NCBI RefSeq assembly: GCF_029395495.1
Contig: NZ_CP113918.1
Coordinates: forward strand, 682,001-746,000
Direction: 5' to 3'
Origin: Bifidobacterium sp. ESL0769
Lineage (GTDB): Bacteria; Actinomycetota; Actinomycetes; Actinomycetales; Bifidobacteriaceae
DNA: 64,000 nt
The notes under the pieces are model-generated. The model did not search any database. It saw only the letters and a program-made list of their open reading frames with translations, and was not told the DNA's origin. Position numbers and translations under genes: made by a program. Below are positions 48,136-56,010 of this stretch, piece by piece; the stretch's first letter is position 1, and the number at the start of each line of letters is the position of its first letter.

Positions 48136-48734
48136 AGCAGTACCTCGGTGTATCTGTGCAACTCTTTTTCTACTTTTAATAGTTTTGCATATCGTGACAA
48201 TTTTTTCATGTCGTTTGGGTCGGAGAAGTAGCGTTTCAGGGCATCGCTAAAAAGCTGGATGTCAATGTTGTTTGAGTTCCTCGCCTTGAGAACATCGCAA
48301 ATGCAGCGCTCTTTGTCGTAGGTTGGTACTGTATTCCCCGCTGGTGTTTTTGCTTTGCTCAGACCGACGGGATATTTTTCTTTTCTTACCGTATGGAAAC
48401 GAATATTCGGGAATTCCTTGCATGCGGTGCGTGGCATATATCCTTCGGGAACAGTCAAATCGATGATGTGTGGCGTACGGTCGCTGAGGTCATGCAACCA
48501 GAGTGCAGTGCCATACGAAATGACGCATCGTTTCCAGCGTTTGGTGATAGTCGCTAAATCGTCAATTGAAACTTTGGGTAATGACCAGATTCCTCGCGTT
48601 TCGTTGACAATTTCGCCTTTTCGGTTCAAATAAGTCAGGAATCCCGGCGAAAATCCGGCATTGATTATCTCGGAAGTAGAGAGGGTGCCGCCTCTGTTGT
48701 TTAGCAGTTTCAGTAGTTCGTCGGTTCGTTTCAT
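48132..48734 (-). CDS. abiEi: AbiEi-type antitoxin
   Basis: 200 residues. An N-terminal winged-helix region (MKRTDELLKLLNNRGGTLST, IINAGFSPGFLTYLNRKG, RGIWSLP) is followed by the typical AbiEi C-terminal domain (ISYGTALWLHDLSDRTPHIIDLTVPEGY and YDKERCICDVLKARNS). It represses its own operon and neutralises AbiEii. ATG 48734 is chosen because AAGGA lies just upstream; the longer in-frame extension runs antisense through the helicase remnant and is not coding. Confidence 0.87.
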   Translation of the reverse strand: MKRTDELLKLLNNRGGTLSTSEIINAGFSPGFLTYLNRKGEIVNETRGIWSLPKVSIDDLATITKRWKRCVISYGTALWLHDLSDRTPHIIDLTVPEGYMPRTACKEFPNIRFHTVRKEKYPVGLSKAKTPAGNTVPTYDKERCICDVLKARNSNNIDIQLFSDALKRYFSDPNDMKKLSRYAKLLKVEKELHRYTEVLL

Positions 48735-48743
48735 ATGTTCCTT

Positions 48744-48791
48744 ATTGTAGTATATACAATAACTTTTAAAATAATTTGTATATTCTACAAT
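48744..48791. promoter_or_regulatory. AbiE operator: inverted repeat
   Basis: ATTGTAGTATATACAA (48744-48759) and TTGTATATTCTACAAT (48776-48791) are inverted repeats with one mismatch, 16 bp apart, ending 10 bp before abiEi. Negative autoregulation of AbiE operons through inverted repeats bound by AbiEi is established for other systems. Confidence 0.75.
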
Positions 48792-48816
48792 ACCAGATTT
48801 ATATGAGAACGAAGTT

Positions 48817-49109
48817 AAGGCCGGTAACACGGGCCTGAACCTCACGGGCGCCTGCGTGGTGGTGCACGCCGACCCGTGGTGGAATGCCGCCGCGCAGGAG
48901 CAAGCCACCGACCGCGCCCACCGCATCGGCCAGACCCAGGACGTCAACGTCTACCAGATCGTCGCCAAGGACAGATCAAGGAGCGTATCCTCAAAATGCA
49001 GCAGTCCAAGAGCGACCTGGCCCACCGTTTCGTCGACAAGGCCGGCACCGGCACCTCCGCCGGCATCTCAAAACTGACGAAGGACGATTTACTGCAGTTG
49101 CTGGGGTGA
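48817..49109 (+). pseudogene. Displaced, frameshifted 3' end of the SNF2 helicase gene
   Basis: Second copy of the helicase end. It lacks a start, and near 48975 (GACAGATCAAGG versus GACACCATTGAGG) a one-base deletion breaks the frame. The end reads [12 protein letters not shown] and a TGA stop. It is a remnant left when the AbiE cassette was inserted or exchanged. Confidence 0.85.
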
Positions 49110-49126
49110 GAAGGAAAGGTATTGAT

Positions 49127-49768
49127 TTACTGCGCGTTCAAGAAAGGAATCGTGCGTGTGTACTTTTGTAACCGTTGATCCGAGGTCGCAAGCAAATACA
49201 GGCCAGGCCTGATACCGCAATCTTGTGGCACGCAACTGTAGATACGTACCCAGGTGTTATCGAACACATCGGTGAATTTCAATGCGATCAACGCATGGTT
49301 ATCGCTTTTTGAATCGAAGAAGGCGGGACTTGGCAATTCCTCCTGACTGCTTTTCCGGACAGGATAATTCCATGAAGAATACCTTAAGTTTCCTGTAGTT
49401 GGTTTTGGAGAAATAAGCCATGTGCCGGGAAGTAGGGTCCGCCAAGGTTTTTGTGTTTTCGGAGCGACGTGTAAATCCTCACAATCGAGTTGTGTGTCGT
49501 GTGCCGTATCGAGTTCAGGCCATTGCACATGAACCTGTATGTCTCGTATAACGCCTTCGCTGCCGTTCACGATGCAGATTTTCCAACCTTCTTTGCTTCG
49601 AGTAATCCAGGAATCCACGAGAAATGCGTTGTGGCGTAGCGAATAATATCTGTCCTCGATTCGAGCCTCATTGTTCCGTTTTGAATCTTTGTACATTTGG
49701 AACGCGGGAATCGCCACTGCGACGAATACGGCTAATATCGTGCCTATCGCTTGAATCCAGTCAGCCAT
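49127..49768 (-). CDS. Membrane-anchored protein with beta-rich domain, unknown function
   Basis: 213 residues. One N-terminal helix (AIGTILAVFVAVAIPAFQMY) is followed by a basic linker (KDSKRNNEARIEDRYY). The soluble part has alternating strands, including GWKICIVNGSEGVIRDIQVHVQWPELD, an Ig-like pattern. Similar order (helix, charged linker, strand-rich domain with a DI-V motif) is seen in the divergent protein at 50300. No known family is recognised. AT-rich composition and location between AbiE and a restriction system suggest an accessory defence role. Confidence 0.6.
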   Translation of the reverse strand: MADWIQAIGTILAVFVAVAIPAFQMYKDSKRNNEARIEDRYYSLRHNAFLVDSWITRSKEGWKICIVNGSEGVIRDIQVHVQWPELDTAHDTQLDCEDLHVAPKTQKPWRTLLPGTWLISPKPTTGNLRYSSWNYPVRKSSQEELPSPAFFDSKSDNHALIALKFTDVFDNTWVRIYSCVPQDCGIRPGLYLLATSDQRLQKYTRTIPFLNAQ

Positions 49769-50299
49769 GTCATCAATCTTTCGCTAGAGTTTATATTACA
49801 AAAACAAAGTATGACAATTTGTGGACATTTTTTATTCTGTTTTGATAATTCCTGCCAACGATAATAGTTTCAATCCGAAAGGGTTAATGATTATCGTATC
49901 GATTGAACTGCTGATTCAGGTGTTTTTGCACCAAGCTGTTGTGAAGACTGTCGGTTTTTGCAGCGGGTTCAGCGTCTATAAGAGACTTCAGTAACTTCAA
50001 ACCCTGATTTTCATCATCATTTAGTCATTTCACTCAAGCCATCACTTACGAACGTGAATGTAACATTCAGCTAGTCGACAGCAGTGTTTTAGCTCAGATG
50101 TATTGGGTAGGTCTGAGGCAACGTCCTCTTGCAACAGGCCGTAGCCCCAAGCATTCTCGAGCTGACAGGAGATGATCTCCTGTCCCAGATTTTCAAAGAC
50201 ACGCAGTATAAGTTTGCGAAATATGCTGTTTCTTGAAATACATATGCTTTTGGATAATACTTATGTAGGAAAGTTTAAAAAATGGTCGAAGGAGAATCA
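49769..50299. other. 530-bp divergent intergenic region with hairpin
   Basis: No supportable gene. GACAGGAGA (50164-50172) and TCTCCTGTC (50176-50184) form a perfect 9-bp hairpin with loop TGA, followed by CCAGATTTT. The segment 50090-50190 is more GC-rich than its surroundings and could be a small RNA or a relic; I cannot assign it. Confidence 0.4.
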
Positions 50300-51019
50300 G
50301 TGAAAAAGTCTTCTGTAATCTTGGGGATGCTTATAGCTTTTGCGGTTGTATTCCCTTTGCTTCCACTTTCTTGGGATGGAATGAATTTTCATTGGAGTGG
50401 TTGGTCGGAATGGTGGGCTTTTGGAACGTTCCTTGTGGCCATATTTGCTCTCATCGTTGCGTTCAAAGAATATAAGACTCATGTTGAGGAACAAAACTCT
50501 CGTATTAAAGAAAAAATTCAAGAAGAGAAGAGGCATGATAGGGAAGTTTGGGATACTTTAAGAGCCTATGTCGAAGTTTCCTACGTCTTTGATAAGCGTG
50601 GAGCAGTAATGGTGAGTGTGGCTAATGTCGGGAATACCTCAGCCACAGATATCAATGTTTCATTTGATCCAGAGATTAAAGCTCCTCCTCCAGAGGAGCC
50701 CAATGACAAAATAGCAGAGTACTTTTCTCGATTTCGTAGTCGCGCAATAAGTTCTATTGCGCCTCATTCGAGATTTTTATTTATTCTAGATGTTAATAAC
50801 GAAGTGCAACAGCACATAGATAGCGGCATATTAGTTCGTAAAACAGTTGCTACAGTGAAATATAAAGATACGAGGGGTCAAACATACGCGGATAAATTTG
50901 TTTTGGATTTTGATGATTGGCTCGGGGCTATAGAGGAAAAGACCAGCGGAGACCTTATTCATGATGAATTAAGAAAAATCGGTAATGACATCTCTGACTT
51001 GGCTAAATTAAAGCGTTGA
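50300..51019 (+). CDS. Two-helix membrane protein with coiled coil and beta-rich domain, unknown function
   Basis: About 239 residues. Helices SVILGMLIAFAVVFPLLPLSW and WWAFGTFLVAIFALIVAF are followed by a predicted coiled coil (KEYKTHVEEQNSRIKEKIQEEKRHDREVW). A strand-rich domain then follows (VMVSVANVGNTSATDINVSFDPEI...SRFLFILDVNN). GTG 50300 is chosen because GAAGGAG lies five bases upstream; ATG 50282 overlaps that site. Comparable with the protein at 49127-49768. AT-rich, and in the same orientation as the three genes that follow. Confidence 0.6.
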   Translation: MKKSSVILGMLIAFAVVFPLLPLSWDGMNFHWSGWSEWWAFGTFLVAIFALIVAFKEYKTHVEEQNSRIKEKIQEEKRHDREVWDTLRAYVEVSYVFDKRGAVMVSVANVGNTSATDINVSFDPEIKAPPPEEPNDKIAEYFSRFRSRAISSIAPHSRFLFILDVNNEVQQHIDSGILVRKTVATVKYKDTRGQTYADKFVLDFDDWLGAIEEKTSGDLIHDELRKIGNDISDLAKLKR

Positions 51020-51129
51020 CCATTTAGTTAAAAACTAGGGGTAAACCAAGAAGTTGTAAAAGAAAGAATAAATCTATTTTTTAATTTAGTCGGCATTAAG
51101 TTTTTTAAAAATTTGGGAGTCCGAGTGTA

Positions 51130-51777
51130 ATGAACATCAACTGGGAATCTACTTTATCTGTTGTTACCGCGCTAACAGCTGTATTGGCATTAGGGTTATC
51201 ATTATTTCAAATATGGCTCAGCAACAAACAACAGCTTTTTACGAAACGGGTTGATTTGTGGCTAAAGCTTGACACTTTACTTAAACTTTACGGCTCCAAC
51301 CGGAAATCTATTCGACATGAATATGAGGAAGGAAAGGCTGGAACTGTTCTATTCGCCAACGATCTTGATTTCATATTTTTAACTAACTCAGCAGATTTTA
51401 ATGCCATGGCTGGTGCAATTCATAAGCCACTTGACAATGAAGAACAGTCTTATTTTTTGACTGAACTAGAAGAAATCCGGAAAACTGCAGTTGAGTGCGA
51501 GTTCTTATTCAAAGGAGAATTAGCTAAGTCCTTTAGCGCTTTTGTCAATAGTTATGTAGATGTCCTTTTTGCAATGTATCAGTATCAGATTGTCATTAAC
51601 CGTATGGAAGAGGATGCACAAGAAAAGGAATATAATCTAGAACGAGCGCTTGAAGAAAACAATGAACCCCAGGTAAGAAAAGGCTTAGTGCAAAAGCTGA
51701 GAGAACTTGACAACTGTTATGAGTTAATTCTGAAGAGAAGATATGTTCAAAAAGTGAGGAAAAAAATTAGGCTTTGA
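51130..51777 (+). CDS. Membrane-anchored helical protein, unknown function
   Basis: 215 residues. An N-terminal helix (VVTALTAVLALGLSLFQIWL) is followed by an all-helical, charged cytosolic domain. The C-terminal part (RMEEDAQEKEYNLERALEENNEP...RYVQKVRKKIRL) looks coiled coil. GGGAG lies about 11 bases before ATG. No known family recognised. It sits between another membrane protein and a restriction-modification pair, all on the plus strand. Confidence 0.6.
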   Translation: MNINWESTLSVVTALTAVLALGLSLFQIWLSNKQQLFTKRVDLWLKLDTLLKLYGSNRKSIRHEYEEGKAGTVLFANDLDFIFLTNSADFNAMAGAIHKPLDNEEQSYFLTELEEIRKTAVECEFLFKGELAKSFSAFVNSYVDVLFAMYQYQIVINRMEEDAQEKEYNLERALEENNEPQVRKGLVQKLRELDNCYELILKRRYVQKVRKKIRL

Positions 51778-51883
51778 AAAATATTTATTTTTAAAGTGTA
51801 TATAAATCTGTGTTTACTTATTTTTCTTTACTCTACAATGGTACTAATTAATGTTCTTATTTGGAATTGGATGGTGATTTTGC

Positions 51884-52990
51884 ATGGCAAGTAACTTGAC
51901 ATTGAATCGAGCAAATAAGGCGAAAAAAGATGAATTTTATACTCAGCTTTCGGATATTGAGAATGAGCTAAAGCATTATCGAAAACATTTTGCTGGCAAA
52001 ACTGTGTTATGTAACTGTGATGATCCATTTGAATCAAATTTCTTCCAGTATTTTTGTTTAAACTTTAATAGGTTAAAACTTAGAAAATTAATAGCTACTT
52101 GTTATTCAGGTTCTCCGATTAGTGGTAGTCAACTTACACTGTTTGGGGATGAAACTGAGGAGGAAAAGCATACTCCATACAAAGCAGTCGTAACTTCGAT
52201 TCATGATGCCGATGGTGATGGAGCTACAAGCATGGTCGATGTGGCAGAATTATTTAGACAAGGTGAGAACACCATAGAGCGTCTTCAGGGTAATGGAGAT
52301 TTTCGTTCGAAAGAATGCATGAGTTTGTTGGATGAGGCAGATATTGTTGTGACGAATCCACCATTTAGCATGTTTGAAGAATATATATCGACATTACTTA
52401 AAAAAAATAAAAAGTTTGTCATTATTGGGAATCAAAATGCTTTAAAGTACAAAGCCGTGTTTCCATATCTTCAAAATAACGAGCTTTGGCTGGGTTATGG
52501 TTTTCCTGGTAATGTAGCTTTTTTTGAATCTCCTTATAAAGACATTGCTGTTTCTTCCACTCATCGTGAAGGAATGATTCGTGTTTCTGGCATTATGTGG
52601 TATACGAATTTAGATATCAAAAAACGGCATGAAGAATTAGTTCTTGTGAAACGTTATAATCCAAAAGATTATCCTAAGTATGTGAATTATGATGCTATCG
52701 AGGTAGGGAAGACGTCGGATATTCCTTGTGATTATTCAGGGAATATGGGTGTTCCCATTACTTTCATGACGAAGTATGATCCAGAACAGTTCGAAATTGT
52801 CGGGATGAATTGGACAGTACTCGCGGATGCTGTCCTTTCAGATGATATTCGAAACCATCATAATGTTGCTCGTCGATTGAACTTTTATCTGCCAAAGCCG
52901 GATGGACGTGGTAATGATTATTCACGAATGTATGATCGTATTGTGATTCGTAATCGTCATCCAGAACCACAACGTTATCAGGAGGTGTAG
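51884..52990 (+). CDS. EcoRI-type adenine-specific DNA methyltransferase
   Basis: 368 residues. Start ASNLTLNRANKAKKDEFYTQLSDIE, then FAGKTVLCNCDDPFESNFFQYF and the catalytic motif IVVTNPPFSMF (NPPF) near residue 160. IIGNQNALKYK and VSGIMWYTNLD follow. This is the EcoRI methylase family layout (Pfam-type Eco57I-unlike, single-polypeptide N6-adenine methyltransferase). It would protect host DNA. Two bases separate it from the DUF262-HNH gene, so both form a restriction-modification pair. Confidence 0.85.
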   Translation: MASNLTLNRANKAKKDEFYTQLSDIENELKHYRKHFAGKTVLCNCDDPFESNFFQYFCLNFNRLKLRKLIATCYSGSPISGSQLTLFGDETEEEKHTPYKAVVTSIHDADGDGATSMVDVAELFRQGENTIERLQGNGDFRSKECMSLLDEADIVVTNPPFSMFEEYISTLLKKNKKFVIIGNQNALKYKAVFPYLQNNELWLGYGFPGNVAFFESPYKDIAVSSTHREGMIRVSGIMWYTNLDIKKRHEELVLVKRYNPKDYPKYVNYDAIEVGKTSDIPCDYSGNMGVPITFMTKYDPEQFEIVGMNWTVLADAVLSDDIRNHHNVARRLNFYLPKPDGRGNDYSRMYDRIVIRNRHPEPQRYQEV

Positions 52991-52992
52991 CT

Positions 52993-54123
52993 ATGACAAT
53001 GGATATAAAAGAATGTCGTATTAAAGTAAGTGCCGTTTACGAGAACTATGAAAATGATGAAGAAGAAGGCGTCACAGGTTATAATGATCGTCTTGATATC
53101 CGTCCAAAGTATCAACGCGAATTTGTTTATAAGCCCGATAAGCGAGATGCAGTGATTGATACAGTGCTTCAGGGGTTGCCACTCAATGTCATGTATTGGG
53201 CAAAAACGGGTGAGGATACGTATGAAGTACTAGATGGACAGCAACGAACTATCTCACTTATGGAATATGTGGATGGGAATTATTCTGTTGAATATGATGG
53301 CAATTCTATGAATTTTGATAATTTACCACAGGATATTCAGCAGCGTATTCTTGATTATGAGCTATTTGTCTATATTTGTGATGGCACGGACTCAGAAAAA
53401 CTTAAATGGTTTAAAACTATCAATATTGCAGGGGAACGGTTAACCGATCAAGAATTGCGTAATGCCGTATATGCAGGAACATGGACTGCCTCAGCGAAGA
53501 AGTACTTTAGTAAAAGTAATTGTGCAGCGTCACGATATGGTTCCAATGTTGGTTGCGAAGGCTACGTCAGGGGCGATAGTATTCGACAAGAGATACTAGA
53601 GACCGCGATCTCGTGGATTGCTGATCGTGACCATACCACAATTGACGGCTATATGTCTCAGCATCAAAACGACCAAACCGCACAAGAGCTATGGAGCTAT
53701 TTCCGAACTGTGATTGATTGGGCTGAAGGTCTATTCACACAATATCGGAAAGAAATGAAGGGATTACCTTGGGGTATTTGGTATAACCAATTGAATAAAA
53801 AAACGGCTGATTTGGATCCTAAAGATTTGGAATCTAAAGTTTCAAAGCTTATGTGCGATGAAGATGTACAGAAAAAATCAGGTGTGTACGAGTATCTGTT
53901 GTTTGGGAATGAAAATGCCCTCAACGTCCGAGCGTTTTCTGAAAGGGATAAGCGTCAGGCATACGAACGGCAAAAGGGTGTCTGCCCATTATGCGGAAAA
54001 CAATATCCTATAGAAAAGATGCAGGCAGACCACATCAAGCCATGGAGTGAGGGTGGCCAGACTATACCCGAAAATTGCCAGATGCTATGTACTCAGGACA
54101 ACATCAAAAAAAGCAATCGCTAG
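52993..54123 (+). CDS. DUF262-HNH nuclease (GmrSD/BrxU-like)
   Basis: 376 residues. The N-terminal DUF262 domain has RPKYQREFVYKPDKRDAVIDTVLQG and the ParB/Srx-like nucleotide motif YEVLDGQQRTISL (DGQQR). The C-terminus is an HNH nuclease: CPLCGKQYPIEKMQADHIKPWSEGGQTIPENCQMLC, with two CxxC-type Cys pairs and the DH catalytic His. GGAGGTG precedes ATG. DUF262-HNH proteins are NTP-using nucleases in phage defence (GmrSD, BrxU, SspE). Here, paired with a methyltransferase, it is probably the restriction partner cutting unmethylated DNA. Confidence 0.82.
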   Translation: MTMDIKECRIKVSAVYENYENDEEEGVTGYNDRLDIRPKYQREFVYKPDKRDAVIDTVLQGLPLNVMYWAKTGEDTYEVLDGQQRTISLMEYVDGNYSVEYDGNSMNFDNLPQDIQQRILDYELFVYICDGTDSEKLKWFKTINIAGERLTDQELRNAVYAGTWTASAKKYFSKSNCAASRYGSNVGCEGYVRGDSIRQEILETAISWIADRDHTTIDGYMSQHQNDQTAQELWSYFRTVIDWAEGLFTQYRKEMKGLPWGIWYNQLNKKTADLDPKDLESKVSKLMCDEDVQKKSGVYEYLLFGNENALNVRAFSERDKRQAYERQKGVCPLCGKQYPIEKMQADHIKPWSEGGQTIPENCQMLCTQDNIKKSNR

Positions 54124-54195
54124 TAAAAGCGATGGGGTACAGATGATAAGTCAAGAAACTATATTCTAATCTTTATTGTCTGCACTCTATCGTAC

Positions 54196-56010
54196 TTAGT
54201 TATTTTTCTCCGATAAGGCTGTTTGATAATGAGAGCTTTGCGATTGAGGTCGTCTTAGTGGTGAAGCGATATTAACATCTAAAGGTATCGGGATGTCAGT
54301 TCCCAGAATCAGGGCTTCTCCAGGTTGTAAATCCGGCAGAAAACGTAAAGATGCATTACTTGCAGCGCCACTCGCATTTTCAATGGCTTTTCTGTCTCCG
54401 TCATTAATGAGCCTGTGAACAATCATGGTACCCATCTGGCTTAGTGTCGCACCTGAAAGATCTCTTGGGCGTTGGGTAGCGAGGCACAAATTAAGCCCAT
54501 ATTTACGTCCCTCTCGAGCTATGTTTTCGATACCTTGCAGAGGTAATGCAACCTCTTGAGAGTCCATATTTTTACCGATAAAATTGTGAGCTTCATCGAT
54601 AAACAGCAATAATGGTTTGTCTGCATTTATCAATTTTCTTTCTTTGGCTCTTTTCATCAATGAGTTAGCAATTGCGTTAACTATAACAGGTCTTGCCTCG
54701 CCAGAAGCATCCATGGCTGAGATGTCGATTACGAATAAATTATTTGTATTAGTATCAGAAAGAAATTTATCGACGATACTGTCAAAATTGCAATTGGTTT
54801 TATCACTTATGTTAAGGGCAAATCTATTGCTACGGATTATTTCGTCGACTCGCATTAGTAACGATTGGCATTGATTTAGTGCATTTTTACTTCGTTTCCA
54901 AGCCGTTCCTTCTTTGGATTCAACGCATTCGGCTTTGATTTGTAATTGCAATGCGTTAAGGTCGAAATCCGCAAATGTGTTTGCGAGATATTTGGACACT
55001 GCAGGATCTTCTGTTAGTTCAGCAAAGTCAGCAGGTTCTTTCCCGTCTTTATCAATTGTTTTTGCATTGTCTAGAATTGAGGGATCTATGATTTTATCCA
55101 AGTTTTTTGGAGGTTTTTCCATTGTCTGTAAGCATTTTAAAATTCGCAGTGATTGTATAGCGTCTCTTAAGACGGGTGCTTGGATTGCAGCTGAAGGGGT
55201 GAACAGGGAAAGATAATCATAACTTGAAAAATTAGTTGCAGAAAAAAGAACTTCATTTGCCGAAATACTTTCAGAATCCTCATCAGGTGTGTGATACCAC
55301 TCGACAGTGTTTTTGAGGTCTTCTGAAACTGAGCATGTTTTATATTCGCCAGTGGAATCGACTAATATCGTTTTGGAACCAGAATATCTTTGTAATTCCT
55401 CTAAAAGGTGTTCTAATGTCCAACTTTTCCCGCTGCCGGTCATTCCTAAGATTGCACAATGACGAGAAAAGATTTCTTCGGGACGCAGTTGCATTTCCGT
55501 CTGTGTTCCCTTGATAGTCCCTAAGGTTAGTGTTACAAGTGCTTGGTTGCTATTGGGGTTTGTGTCATTTATGCCTTTTATGCGTGTTGGTATTTCTCCG
55601 ATAAACTTAATAGGTAATGAATAGACAGAATCTCCAATTCTCGGTGAAGATGACATCCCTGCTGTTATTTCTAAAGAGTCTTGTGCAATGGAGCCTAAGA
55701 TTTGCATCGTTGCCTGCGCTGAGACCGTGTCGATTCTATAGGGGTCATGCCTTAGTTTGGCAACATCGTCACGAAGGGCAGATACTTCATTAATTCTGCC
55801 TAAAAGTGCTACTTCTTGAGATTGAACAACAATATACTCGCCGACTTCCCCTAAACCATGGCGAGTGCCGTCATAGTGGACACCGGTATGAATTTGTTGA
55901 TTGGTGACTGTACAAACAACTTCATCCTGTTTTATATCAGAGACATTTCCAATGAACAATTGTTTTAAGAAAAGACCACTTTGTGTCTTATTGCTTTTTT
56001 CTTCAGTCAT
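54196..56010 (-). CDS. herA: HerA-type ATPase of a SIR2-HerA defence system
   Basis: 604 residues. An N-terminal HAS-type barrel (IGNVSDIKQDEVVCTV...GEYIVVQSQEVALLGRI) is followed by a RecA-like ATPase with Walker A LGMTGSGKSWTLEHLL and Walker B LLLFIDEAHNFIG. ATQRPRDLSGATLSQMGT and FVNRLINDGD-like blocks are those of HerA/DUF87 helicases. It forms hexamers in the known systems. The start overlaps the SIR2 gene end by eight bases. Convergent with the DUF262-HNH gene. Confidence 0.88.
   Translation of the reverse strand: MTEEKSNKTQSGLFLKQLFIGNVSDIKQDEVVCTVTNQQIHTGVHYDGTRHGLGEVGEYIVVQSQEVALLGRINEVSALRDDVAKLRHDPYRIDTVSAQATMQILGSIAQDSLEITAGMSSSPRIGDSVYSLPIKFIGEIPTRIKGINDTNPNSNQALVTLTLGTIKGTQTEMQLRPEEIFSRHCAILGMTGSGKSWTLEHLLEELQRYSGSKTILVDSTGEYKTCSVSEDLKNTVEWYHTPDEDSESISANEVLFSATNFSSYDYLSLFTPSAAIQAPVLRDAIQSLRILKCLQTMEKPPKNLDKIIDPSILDNAKTIDKDGKEPADFAELTEDPAVSKYLANTFADFDLNALQLQIKAECVESKEGTAWKRSKNALNQCQSLLMRVDEIIRSNRFALNISDKTNCNFDSIVDKFLSDTNTNNLFVIDISAMDASGEARPVIVNAIANSLMKRAKERKLINADKPLLLFIDEAHNFIGKNMDSQEVALPLQGIENIAREGRKYGLNLCLATQRPRDLSGATLSQMGTMIVHRLINDGDRKAIENASGAASNASLRFLPDLQPGEALILGTDIPIPLDVNIASPLRRPQSQSSHYQTALSEKNN

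Noticed and set aside
48735-48947. Long N-terminal extension of AbiEi
   Set aside because: The extension is antisense to the helicase remnant; ATG 48734 has a proper ribosome-binding site and an operator just upstream.
48876-49109. A separate 77-residue gene
   Set aside because: It is the frameshifted remnant of the helicase 3' end, with no start signal of its own.
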